A stretch of 64,000 nucleotides of DNA from Liolophura sinensis. Its lineage: Eukaryota; Mollusca; Polyplacophora; Chitonida; Chitonidae. Location of the stretch: contig NC_088307.1 in the NCBI RefSeq assembly GCF_032854445.1, positions 23,076,017 to 23,140,016 on the forward strand, given 5' to 3'. The notes under the pieces were generated by a model. That model was not told the DNA's origin. It made no database searches and saw only the letters and a list, made by a program, of their open reading frames with translations. Shown here in pieces: positions 1-16,241 of the stretch. Each line of letters opens with the position of its first letter. Within the stretch, counting starts at the first letter, position 1. The position numbers and the translations under genes are program-made.

Positions 1-372
1 ATTTTGAATTACAAAAAAGTTTTTTAGCTTCAGTTTCTTCAGAATATAGACTTTCAAGTTATCCATGTTTAGAGCTGGTTACGCGTCGCTGACTAAAGGC
101 AATTCTGGTATGACTGATTTTAAAAGAAACAGAGTATAGGTAAAGGATCAGACTGCATTTGCTCGAAGCTCTTTTAACGTTATGAATACGTAATTTTCAT
201 GTCAACTTATTTCCTACAGAGCTTATGTCATTTCAGTTACGCCCATGTAAGGCTAAGCATGTTCTGCGCAAGCGAGTCCAAGCAAGTATATGCTGACAAG
301 CCGTGGAACGTTCGGAATATAATTGCGATATTTCTTGAGAAAGTTAGTGTTGTTGTATCAATCTCCTTTCAG
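1..372. other. Intron of the SLC6 gene (window start)
   Basis: This is AT-rich sequence before the first visible exon. Short open frames here have no family resemblance. I see no repeat or exon in it. Confidence 0.6.
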
Positions 373-6118
<5,746 letters not shown>

Positions 6119-6519
6119 AACGCGAAATGGCGGGGTCATTGTACAAAATGACAGAATGTCTGTGTATTTTACTTACTGTATACTCACTCACTGTTTTACT
6201 AACTTGCCAGATCATTTAAAACCACAATTTTAATTATCTTGACACTTTTGCTTTTTCTTTATTAATATAAGAACTAAAAACAAATTAAAAACATTTGATT
6301 GGTTATTATATTGCCATTATAGAGTGGCAGTCAGGGTCATCGATGGAAAAAATATGAGGGTTCAGAGTCTCAGTCGTTAGCTGGCCTGGGACAGTTGACA
6401 GAGTTCTCAGCGGTCTCAATGCCAAAAAAAAAATAATGTCCAAATGCCCATGGTCAAAAATGTCTGAAAGTTTAATATGAGACTTAACTTTAAACCAAGT
6501 GTTACTTTGAATTTGAAGA

Positions 6520-7380
6520 GCTGCATTGGCCGCAGAGTTTAGCTAAAATCTTAAATATAAAATGACTAAATACCAGTGTTAGCTAATACACTTTCAAACA
6601 ACTGGGCCCTGAAGTTTACACCGAGTACAGCCGTGTCATTGCCACGTGTGCATGATTCGTAACTGTACTGGCTGCTGAGTTTGGCTAAGATCTTAAATAT
6701 AATAACTGACTTCATACCGGTATTAGCTAATACACTTTCAAACAACTGGGCCCTGAAGCTTACACCGAGTACATAACCAACGGCCATGTCATTGCCACGT
6801 GTGCATGATTCGTAACTGTACTGACTGCTGAGTTTGGCTAAGATCTTAAATATAATAACTGACTTCATACCGGTATTAGCTAATACACTTTCAAACTACT
6901 GGCCCTGAAGCTTACACCGAGTACATAACCAACGGCCGTGTCATTGCCACGTGTGCATGATTCGTAACTGTACTGGCTGCTGAGTTTGGCTAAGATCTTA
7001 CATATAATAACTGACTTCATACCGGTATTAGCTAATACACTTTCAAACAACTGGGCCCTGAAGCTTACACCGAGTACATAACCAACGGCCGTGTCATTGC
7101 CACGTGTGCATGATTCGTAACTGTACTGACTGCTGAGTTTGGCTAAGATCTTACATATAATAACTGACTTCATACCGGTATTAGCTAATACACTTTCAAA
7201 CAACTGGGCCCTGAAGCTTACACCGAGTATATAACCAAAGGCCGTGTCATTACCACATGTGTATATTCCAACATAGAATGAGAAAGCCGTAACTGCATTG
7301 GCTGCTAAATTTGACAAGATTTCACACAAAAACCATGACTTAATGCCAGTATTATCTAATACACTTTCGAACAACTGGGC
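6520..7380. repeat. 153-bp tandem repeat, about six copies, open on the - strand
   Basis: The word ACTGGGCCCT (one copy has one G fewer) recurs near 6601, 6745, 6898, 7050, 7203 and 7374, giving steps of 144, 153, 152, 153 and 171 bases. Most steps are multiples of three, and the - strand stays open through nearly the whole array, encoding a repeated unit with SFRAQLFESVLANTG and KILAKLSSQYSYES. The frame breaks once, where GGG is GG near 6900. I do not recognise the peptide. It could be a duplicated coding fragment or a plain satellite. Confidence 0.8.
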
Positions 7381-8499
7381 TCAGTTACACGGGTAGAAGA
7401 AGCCTGAGTAACTGACTGACTGTCCCACACGTAAATTTTGACCCCATATTTCATATTCCATTCTGTTGAAAGGCTATCCAGAGAGTTGATAGTTGGTAAA
7501 TGGTAGTGCATTACAGGTGAAATCTGGTCACTTGTCAATTTCAGTTCATATAAATTCTTACATAGTAACTTATACGCCCAATTTAACAACATGGCTTAAT
7601 CATAATAAGTAAAAGATATAATTGCTTGATAAATCGGCTTTGCATGTGCTACACACACTGTATTGTCGATAGTAGAAACACGAATGAAACAAAAAGTAAA
7701 AAGTGATCAAGATGAACAAGGAATCAATTAAATTTGAACTTAACACGGCAAAGTTTCACATATAATAAACCTGGTAACAAGGAAAAGAATACAGAGAGAT
7801 ATAGGCTTTGAGTCTCTGCTTATAGCCGATGACAAAAGACAGAAAGATAGAACACCTTGTCGCAATGGGCTCTTTTTCCCCACGGTAAAATGAAGTAATG
7901 TTTCATGCAGTTTTACACAAAGCCCCTTTGTGAAAGTGTAGGGTAAAATTTTAACCATTTTTGAAAAGTATTTTGAAGATTACGTGCAAACTGCAACTTG
8001 AACGGAAATAATTCTTCGAAATGCATAATCCTGAGATCAAGAAGCTGAAGAAAATGCTTTTTTTATCCAATTATAGAGTTTTTAAAGTTGACCTAATTTT
8101 GCGATGTTTTCATTGGCAAATTAAAGTTTACTTTACATACGGAAATACTTCTTACTAAGAGGTTTTCTTTGCCAGTTCCCAGGCATTGTTTATGCTAAAT
8201 TTTAAACAAATTGCTATAGTGGTTTCGGGAAAAAAGACTCTATAAGTTTTTTTAATGAATCCAGTATGGTCGCCAAGTCATTGACTTAGGTTGACCACAT
8301 TATCGATATGCAATACATCTGACCACAGGTAAGCACTGTCTAAAGTTTTGAAAGTTTTGGTCTAGCGGTGAAAAAAAGATGGCTGATAATAATAAGAGTA
8401 ATTCAGATAATTTCGATCCCCTAAAATGTAGTACTGTTCATTGCAATTAATTAGATGTTAATGGTCTAGAATATACTTTATATACTTGCTTGTTTTTTG

Positions 8500-8640
8500 G
8501 CAGTTTGTGTTAAACGTCGTTTAGGGAATTGACCTTGCGATTATTTGGCCTGGAACGTTCATCTTGGTTGACGGCTGCTATTACTTCCATTATCTTGAGA
8601 GTCTCGTGTTCCTTGTAGCGGTCCCAATCAATGCCTATAG
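8500..8640 (+). repeat. Dispersed repeat family C, partial copy
   Basis: It contains TTTGTGTTAAACGTCGTTTA, CTTGCGATTATT and TTGGTTGACGGCTG in the same order as the 2480 copy. Confidence 0.55.
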
Positions 8641-9216
8641 ACACGTGTTAGGCAGTTGAAAACGACACGTGAGTTACGTCCTAACGTAAAAAAAAAATGT
8701 AGCCTTTTGATTACAGCGAAAAATTCATTCTATATTGTATATATGGCCGACTGATGTAATAAGAAAGTGCGTATGTAGGCAAATTAACTAATAAAACAAA
8801 CATAAAAATATAGGGTACAGCACGTGATGTTAGCGGCTGTAGAATAAGACATCTTAATGGGTCACGTGCGCGGATCGGCGTTGCACCAGTCTTGTAACTG
8901 TGTCAACAGCTATGGGCTATTAATGAGTTTGAAAATGAATTAAGTAAAGAAAGAAGAGAGAAAGAAATAGAGCGTCATTGAATCTAAAGGTCAAGTCTGA
9001 CAATCATATAGCACTTGGAAATACTGAAGGAGCGTTCTAAAACGATTACTTCCGGAGCAAACTATAACAGTTTCCGTAGGAATGTGAAAGAAATAATATA
9101 CACATAGACAATAAGACTGGCAACTGTCATCAGCTTTCAAGTTTTTTGGTGCAGGGAAGACATCATGACATCCAATTCAAAATTCAATCTAGTAGTCCAT
9201 GACGAATACAAATATT

Positions 9217-9403
9217 TTATTTATTTATTTGATTGGTGTTTTACGCCATACTCAAGAATATTTCACTTATACGACGGCGGCCAGCATTATGGTGGGAGGA
9301 AACCGGGCAGTACTCGGGGGAAACCCACGACCATCCGCATGTTGCTGCAAGACCTTCCCACTTTCGGCCGGAGAGGAAGTCAGCATGAGCTGGACTTCAA
9401 CTC
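9217..9403 (-). repeat. SINE family A, 5'-truncated, with perfect 13-bp target-site duplication
   Basis: The copy reads antisense from (TTTA)n to AGCTGGACTTCAACTC, losing the tRNA-like head. GAATACAAATATT stands on both sides (9204-9216 and 9404-9416) without a mismatch. A truncated 5' end with a perfect duplication is the mark of target-primed reverse transcription by a partner LINE, and suggests a fairly young insertion. Confidence 0.92.
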
Positions 9404-10825
9404 GAATACAAATATTGGTTGCGTCTTGATTGCAACTGTTTATGAAACGTCGTGTTGATATAATAAATATGAATGCTTATTCCATCATTAGTTCTAGATT
9501 TAGCGAAAATTCTTCTACAAAAGCAGACATGCTGTTTTCAGGCTCCGTCAGTGCATGAATACAGAAAGGTAAAATCATGAAATATAATCTTTAGAATACC
9601 TCTATTAAGGGCATTCAGTTTCTTATGCGAATTATATTCAGTCAACGTTTTCGTCAAAAATGAATTTTTATACTCCGATTAGGATAAATTCATTGCTCTA
9701 CAAATTTGAAGACGGTTCGTTCATTTTCGGACTAAATATAGAAGAGTATTGCTTTCAACCTACCAATCTACACGAAATGCTGCTTCTGTGGTTTGATCAG
9801 ATTCAGTCTTAGATAGCCAACAAACGTGAATGTCGTTGTGTAAAGTCTGTGAAGCGCATAAACAAACTTGTGTGAAAACTTGTGGGAAAAAATGTGCTTG
9901 TGGCCACAAAGCAGTCGCAGGTTAAGTTGTTTAAAACTATAATGAACCGTCCATCTCCTGAATAGTAAGGCTGTTTTCCAAAGCAGCATTCAACACAAAC
10001 CACCAAAGAACAATAAGAACGTATAGAATTTGAGAAAAGTAAGGTGGAAGGAGGAATGGGAGGATTCCAGACACATGATTTAATCTTTATCTAAATCTTG
10101 TACTATGCTGGTTTGTCGTTAATCAAAAACATGTATGCCAAGTGTTTCATAAATCTATCGTGATGACTTTATCCTGCACTATGCATGTCAAGTCTCTACA
10201 AATAGCTCCTGGTTAAGCGTCTAAGTCATACATAGACAAAGTTTTGACGCAAGGGCCACTTTCATAAACTTTGTAAATCAGTTTTCGTAACTTTTCTCTT
10301 AAATGAGGTCGCCTTAATCCAGGTGCCAATTAATTATTAATTAATTATTGCGCCATAATCTAGACAACGTCTTTTACGAAAAAGAGTTGCGCGAAAGTGG
10401 GCAGAATCCTGATTTTGATCAGATAAAAGACTTTCGCAACAGAGTTCTCCTTCTCTTGGCACTCAGTATAAGAAGATACTTTATTTTCACTTTTACGATG
10501 GCGGACAGTTTTGTTTGTGGAGAAAACAAAGCGATACACGAACGAATTTTAGTCATTATTTGGTCAGACAAATATATGGAAACTTACTGATGAGTTTTAG
10601 TACAAAATGCATCACGATCAAATTCACGTGAGCGCCATGCGCACGTCCGGCACGTGATACTCCTATATCGATCGCTGTTATTATAAATTGTCCCGACGTG
10701 AACAGCTGATAACGGTTGTGTATGTTCATCCAAAGTCATACTAATCACATTTTGCATAATTATCAACTCGATTTGGAATATTCCATACTTTCTTAAATAG
10801 TATATTGGACTTAAAATTGTTTATA

Positions 10826-10922
10826 TCCCGGGTTTCCTCCCACCATAATGCTAGCTGCTGTCATACAAGTGAAATATTCTTGAGTATGGCGTAAAGCACC
10901 AATCAAACAAATAAATAAATCA
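10826..10922 (+). repeat. SINE family A, 3' fragment
   Basis: It runs from CCCGGGTTTCCTCCCACC to AAATAAATAAATC. The flanks AAATTGTTTATAT (left) and AAATTGCTTACAT (right) look like an aged target-site duplication with two mismatches. Confidence 0.85.
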
Positions 10923-11909
10923 AATTGCTTACATTTCAAATTGTTGTTATAAAGTGACATAGGTGAGAAATTCAGCCAGAAAAGTCCGACCATGCCTGTA
11001 ACCGTCACACAAACCACGCACGCGCGATACAGCGTGAAACCTTACAAATAAAAGACACAGAAATATTTATAATGCAAACACTGACACACTTATCTCTTCA
11101 CGTTTGGCACGTGATATGTAAATCAGTATGTAAGTAATTGTACTCCCTGGTCACGCTTGTTAGCAGCAGGTATTTCGCTTTCTTTTAGCTGCTATCATAT
11201 ATGTCAGTACCAGTTTTTTGATACTCTATTTTTTTTAATATAACAGCCCAAAAAGTGCTGGAACAGCAACTTTAATTAAATCTATTGATCAAGTTTTAAA
11301 AACATATAAAATAGATGCAAAGTTTTTTATTGATAAATTTGAATTAAAAAGCACGCAACCTAGATGCATATAATTTAAAGTCACCGGTTTTCGTTTTTAA
11401 ATATTGAGTTCATGAGGTTCGTAAAAATTGACACCTGCTTGCCAAAAACACATGCTGTGTACTAGTATTCAAAAACATGACACAGAACATAATCTGTAGA
11501 TTATTATATACTGTGTATTAAGTTTATGATGTTCCACTGTTACAGCTTTGGAAACTACGAAAATAAGCATTCGTCCACTGAGCAGTATTGTTTTTGCACA
11601 TAACGACACATTCAGCTATACCAGGCCACTTACGGTTAGTTTGGGACTTCAACCATGGACGTCATAACAGATATTTGTATGCCATTGGGCAATGGTAGCC
11701 ATTGCAGCCAAATAATCCTCACTACCAATTTCCAATTCATCCTTAAACACAAGCCCACTAAGAAAGTTTATTAAGTCAAAAAAGGTAGCACGTAGTCATG
11801 GATATAAATCAAAAGTGTACTACATGCACTCTTAACTAAATGGTGTCAGTATACACCAACAACGGCTGTAAATGGCTTGTCCCAGGGCGCACATCCTATC
11901 AGCTGTAAG

Positions 11910-12060
11910 TTTACACCTTTTAAAAGGGTGTGAAATAACACCAAAAGAAAAGGTGTGGATAAACTCCTTTTAGGAAAAGGGTGGATTAAATCATTTTAGA
12001 AAAGGTGTGGATTAGCACCTTTTAGAATGGGTTTGAATAGACACCTTTCCGAAAAGGAAA
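11910..12060. repeat. Degenerate tandem of AAAAGGTGTGGATTA units
   Basis: Words of the form CCTTTTAGAAAAGGTGTGGA recur about every 30-35 bases, about five times, with indels. Each unit is partly self-complementary (CACCTTTT against AAAAGGTG). Confidence 0.65.
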
Positions 12061-12064
12061 ACTA

Positions 12065-12205
12065 GAATCTTGGCGTCAAAACAGACATTCGTATGGCAGC
12101 CGTAAACCAGAAGCGACGACAGTGTTACAGCTGGCAAATGATCACACGTACATGTTACCGGTGAAATACGGCCATCTTGTCAATTTTCCTCGAATATCGA
12201 ATTTG
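12065..12205 (-). repeat. Family C end followed by family B copy
   Basis: CTTGGCGTCAAAACAGACAT is the antisense end of family C. It is followed by GTTACCGGTGAAATACGGCC, the antisense core of dispersed family B. Confidence 0.5.
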
Positions 12206-12569
12206 ACGATAAAATTACACCACGACAGTAAAATCTTTCTCTCTTGCCAAATGAATTTCACCATAACTAACTAAGTGGAATGGTATGGATGATATTCCCT
12301 CTTTGAACTAACTTTCTGTCCAGCGTACTGGACATGCGTATTGTTGAATTATGTTCCCCGTGAGATTATGTTTATAGTCACATTTTAAAGTTACTCAGAA
12401 GAAATACAAAAATGTTATGATAATTTTCCTAAATCAATCATAATGTTATATGTGTGGACAAGCAGCAAAGGACGAAGATTACTTTCTAGATATACTGCGA
12501 CTACTATGTTTTACAAGCTATTTTACTTTGACTCGCGTTCTTATGATTAAAGCTTCGTCCACGACACAT

Positions 12570-12660
12570 ATGTTTCCTTCCACCATAATGCTGGCCGCCG
12601 TCGAATAAGTGAAATATTTTTGAGTGCGGCGTAAAACACCAAATAAATTAGTAAATAGAT
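12570..12660 (+). repeat. SINE family A, 3' fragment
   Basis: It runs from TTTCCTTCCACCATAATGCT to CACCAAATAAATTAG. Short and diverged. Confidence 0.82.
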
Positions 12661-12669
12661 CGTTGTGTT

Positions 12670-12960
12670 GTTAGACCTTTGGTAGGTTAGACCTTCTTGG
12701 GATTAGGCTTTGGTCGGTTAAACCGTGGTGTGTTGGCCAGTGATGTTAAACTTGCGTGGTTTAGATCTTCTCGAGGCTAGGTCTTCATTGGGTTTAGACC
12801 CTCGTGGGTTAGACTTTCGTGAGGTTAGACCTTTGTGGGTTAGACATTAGTAGGGTGACACTGAAGTGGGTTGTACTTTAAAGGGCTTACAAATATTCGA
12901 GTTTAGACCCTCGTTGTTTGAATCTTCTGGGTTTAGCCATGGCTTTCACACGTATATGTA
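12670..12960. repeat. Degenerate GGTTAGACC minisatellite
   Basis: Words such as GGTTAGACCTTCTTGGG, GGTTTAGACCCTCGTG and GGTTAGACTTTCGTGAG recur every 17-20 bases, about fifteen times, with much drift. They resemble a telomere-like GGTTAG word but never form clean TTAGGG runs. Confidence 0.7.
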
Positions 12961-14269
12961 GACATTAGGAATTAAACTTTTTTGATGGGATAAACCTTGT
13001 GGTGTTAGCCATACGTGCTGTTTTATTTGAGAAGATCTTGTGAGTAGAACTTCTTGGAGAATAGGGGCATGTTTCACAAAGCGATTTCGGGCTTTTGCCT
13101 AAAACTGTAATTCAAATTAAGATCTTAAAATATATATATATATACGTCAGATCAATAAAAGTTTGTTTTGTCCTGTGGTGGAACAGTGTCAGCATCCTTC
13201 AAATATTTTGCTTTTAAAAAGAGATTAAAGTTTTGGAAAGGTCTCAGAGGAATTGAAAACAGAAACTATTTAAAGGGGAAAAAAACAGAAAGAGAGCAAG
13301 GTAACGAAATGATACTCGCCATATTTGTTCTACTTTTAAGCTCAGACGTTGTATGTTGTATGTTGGTTGAAAGCGTGCAATGAAATCACGTGGCCGGAGG
13401 CTCCATAACACGTGTTTACGCATGAATGAAATGATATATCGTCCATACGTTGCTTTATAACAAAACCCAGGCTGAAAAAATAATCCCTGTTCAAAATCTG
13501 CTGTTCTCAGCAGAATCAAGCTATGGCGATAGATAATGCATCAAAAGTGATGGGGAGAAGGGGAGCTTTTTCACTTCACCTTATACAGCGATCACAAATT
13601 GCAATTGTTTCAAAGTTGTAATTTTCACTGATCTGAAATGTTTAAAATCGGTAAATATAGAAAGCAAACCGGCAAATTCAGAAACATGACAAACAGATTT
13701 TACATTTGTACATGTACAGATATTTACTTGCTTGCTTTTTTTTCTTTTATGGGGTTGTTTGTACACGAAATTTTTTATGTGAGGATCAAGTCAAGATCAA
13801 CCGGCGAAAAAAATGTGAGATTGATAAAAACGCAGATGTAAATCGACAATCAATGCAACGGTAATATAAATGATATGTATGGGGAAAAAACTGTTTTAAA
13901 GCAAAGCTCCAAGACCTATTTTGTATCACCAATTTGATTCTGCAAGAATGGGCAGGCTATTTGGTTTTATTCTATGTAGTTGGCAAGAATAGGGCATGAC
14001 TGTGTCTCTGACAGAGTATCATCAATATGAAATAATCATTTAATCGAATATCATTAATATTCGTAAAAAACAAATATGCACAGCAAACGTCCGCTAAAGC
14101 AATTATAGGCTTTATATGGGGAGAGGGTAGCCGACTGCATACAGAGCTGTATCCGATGTATTTTCAAATGTGTAAGTTTAAACAAAACACTACTGTCACA
14201 AATGTAGTTACAGTCAGCTCCATGAGTTAGTCCCATTGGATTGTTTAATGTGATTGCATGTTAAGGTGA

Positions 14270-14500
14270 CTGTAACGACAACACAGCACTATAAGTAATT
14301 CTAGACCAGAGACGTCTAATAAATTGCAATTGACATGACCTTTTTCTTTTTACCTAATTCAGCTTAAGCCACGGTGCTAGGGGAAGTGTAAATTGCCACT
14401 TATTATGCATTTACATGAACAGTTAGAATAAAATCTAACAAGAGGCAAATTGACAAGAGGCCGTATTTCACCGGTTACGTTTGACCAATTGCCAGTTACC
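14270..14500 (+). repeat. Dispersed repeat family B, long copy
   Basis: Family B is an unclassified dispersed element found about twelve times in both orientations. Landmarks in order are TAATTCTAGA..AGACGTCTAAT, ATGCATTTACATGAACAGTT, AATTGACAAGAGGCCGTATT, TTTCACCGGTTAC and CACACTGTCGTCGCTGCTCT. This copy has all of them and runs straight into a tandem expansion of its last segment. No open frame of note. Confidence 0.7.
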
Positions 14501-14912
14501 ACACTGTTGTCGCTCCTCTGGTTTTACTCCCTATGCTGCACGTCTATCACACTGTCGTCGCTGCTCTGGTTTCACTCTCTATGTCGTACGTCTATTACAC
14601 TGTTCTCGCTGGTCTGCTTTTACTCTCTTTGCTGTAAGTCTATTACACTGTTGTCGCTGCTCTGGTTTTACTCTCTATGCTGTACGTCTATCACACTGTC
14701 GTTGCTGCTCTAGTTTACTCTCTATGCTGTACGTCTATCACATTGTCGTCACTGCTCTCGTTTTACTCTCTATGCTGTACGTCTGTCACACTGTCGTGGC
14801 TGCTCCAAGCTGTACGTCTATCGCATTGTCGTCGCTGGTCTGGTTTTACTCTCTATGCTGTGGGTCTATCACATCGTCTTCGCTACTCTAGTTTTATTCT
14901 CTACGATGTAAA
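14500..14912 (+). repeat. 48-bp tandem array grown from the end of a family B element
   Basis: About 8.5 units of a 48-base word (TGTCGTCGCTGCTCTGGTTT then TACTCTCTATGCTGTACG) follow each other. Single copies of the same word end the family B elements near 21832, 36031 and 54471, so the array is an internal expansion. Because 48 is divisible by three, Ser/Leu/Cys-rich frames stay open; these are not genes. Confidence 0.85.
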
Positions 14913-15269
14913 TCTTTAATTATATACCTGTGTACAACCAAATTCTTTGAAAACCAACAAAACTGCAGACTGTAGGTTATATGCCTGTGTGGTGTAACCG
15001 TTGATTTGGTTCGACAAGCAGTTTGATTAATTTAGAAGTCAAATGGGCAGTTACATGTGTGGGCTTTTCACAATGTTGGTAAGGATTTTTGCCCCCAGAA
15101 GACATAATATCAGCATCGAAGATAGAGGGCATGGTGACCTCTGACGATTTGTAACACTATGCATCCACCTGGTGTCTTCGACAAAGTACTTCACTGAAGC
15201 CGTGTTGTAATATGTCGGCATTGGATCAACTGCAAGAGGACCATCGTGAAATGACGAAGAAAATGTTTT

Positions 15270-15335
15270 TTTCCCTGCCACCATAATGCTGGCCACCGTT
15301 GTACGCCGTAAAACACCAACCAAATAAAAAAAAAT
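15270..15335 (+). repeat. SINE family A scrap with internal deletion
   Basis: CCACCATAATGCTGGCCACC is joined directly to GTACGCCGTAAAACACCAAC. About 30 bases of the usual element are missing between them. Confidence 0.75.
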
Positions 15336-16074
15336 GTTTAAAAATGTTGAAAGTGACGATGTTTCAAAGAAAACCAATAAAACACATTCGCTATATCCCA
15401 TGGTAATCTTCAATCTTTACTGCCTGAGGAGCGCCTACCTTGAGTGAATATCGGGTATCTGCAGGTATAAACTCGGTGCTAGTTGAATATCTTTTATATA
15501 TAGAATTTAAGTTGTTGGAATAGCCGTGTTATGTCTGAAGGAAACGGATGAACAAGCATGAATATAAAACCGAAAAGAAACCAACAAAACAATGCTTATT
15601 TATTGACTATAATGTTTTTATAGCTTTTCAATTTCTCTGCCAGCGACATGTTTGCTTTTCTGGTTGAACAGTAGAGGTACAGTATCCCTTTCCATGCACC
15701 CTTTCTATGAAACATGCTTGATTCAAACAAAAATGTCTCAACGATGTACACGTCTTTTTTTCACCACTGTTAAATTTTTCCTCAGCACTCGTTTACAACA
15801 GTTGTCAGTACACCGTGCCTTACCACGTGGGGAGGGACACTCAGTGTAAACAACTCGATTAAAAAAGTCCCTTGCCCACGTTAATCGGTGTAAACATTCT
15901 TCTAAGCCGTAGGAATACTGACGTTGTATCCTGCCATAAACTTTTTCATTTTTCGATAAACACGCACTTTACAATCACGTGGTTTACGCGCAGCGGCTTG
16001 GTTGGTTAGTACCAGTCTGTACAAGGCCACGGAAGAACGATCATTTACTACCCAGACGCCTTTAGCGAATTTCA

Positions 16075-16082
16075 TGACGTCA
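16075..16082 (+). promoter_or_regulatory. CRE palindrome upstream of the WAP gene
   Basis: TGACGTCA stands 29 bases before the TATA box and about 65-70 bases before the probable transcription start, the usual place for a working CREB/ATF site. Its function is inferred from position. Confidence 0.55.
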
Positions 16083-16111
16083 AACCGAAGAGAAAAATTA
16101 ATTTCAAATTG

Positions 16112-16119
16112 TATATAAG
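16112..16119 (+). promoter_or_regulatory. TATA box of the WAP-domain gene
   Basis: TATATAAG lies 97 bases before the ATG at 16209. A start about 30 bases downstream would fall near AATCACAGTC at 16142-16151, giving a 5' UTR of roughly 60 bases. Confidence 0.65.
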
Positions 16120-16208
16120 CACAGCTCGGAAAATGCTGAAGTAATCACAGTCAACCGAAACGTACAAAGATTTCTACCGATTCAGCATATCTGACAACTT
16201 TCTTGAAG

Positions 16209-16241
16209 ATGGGTTTGATCACAGTCTACGTGGCCTTTTGT
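16209..16241 (+). CDS. WAP gene exon 1: start of signal peptide
   Basis: ATG GGT TTG opens an 11-codon exon (MGLITVYVAFC) ending TGT|gtaagc in phase 0. It is the first ATG after the TATA box apart from one overlapped out-of-frame possibility, and it opens a hydrophobic leader. Too short to show up as a free-standing open frame. Confidence 0.8.

Larger units (their letters stand above)
7381..11909. other. Intergenic, no supported gene
   Basis: The sequence is AT-rich with short, unrelated open frames only. It holds a family C fragment near 8500-8640, a SINE at 9217-9403, an antisense family C piece near 9985-10055 and a SINE piece at 10826-10922. The 80-codon frame at 10348-10590 has no recognisable domain. 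Confidence 0.6.
12961..16074. other. Intergenic upstream of the WAP gene
   Basis: Apart from the family B copy and its tandem array (14270-14912) and a SINE scrap at 15270-15335, I see only AT-rich unique sequence. CACGTG E-boxes stand near 15820 and 15977, within 400 bases of the WAP-gene TATA box. Confidence 0.55.

Noticed and set aside
9165..9458. Repeated frames with a GGQHYGGRKPG-type peptide (also at 2700, 27388, 33589, 51500, 53080)
   Set aside because: These are all translations of SINE family A in either direction; the peptide is shared because the DNA is a repeat.
12670..12960. Interstitial telomere
   Set aside because: Although GGTTAG recurs, spacing is 17-20 bases and no TTAGGG run exists.
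14450..14919. Ser/Leu/Cys-rich protein frames
   Set aside because: A 48-base tandem repeat divisible by three keeps several frames open at once; no splice sites or family likeness.
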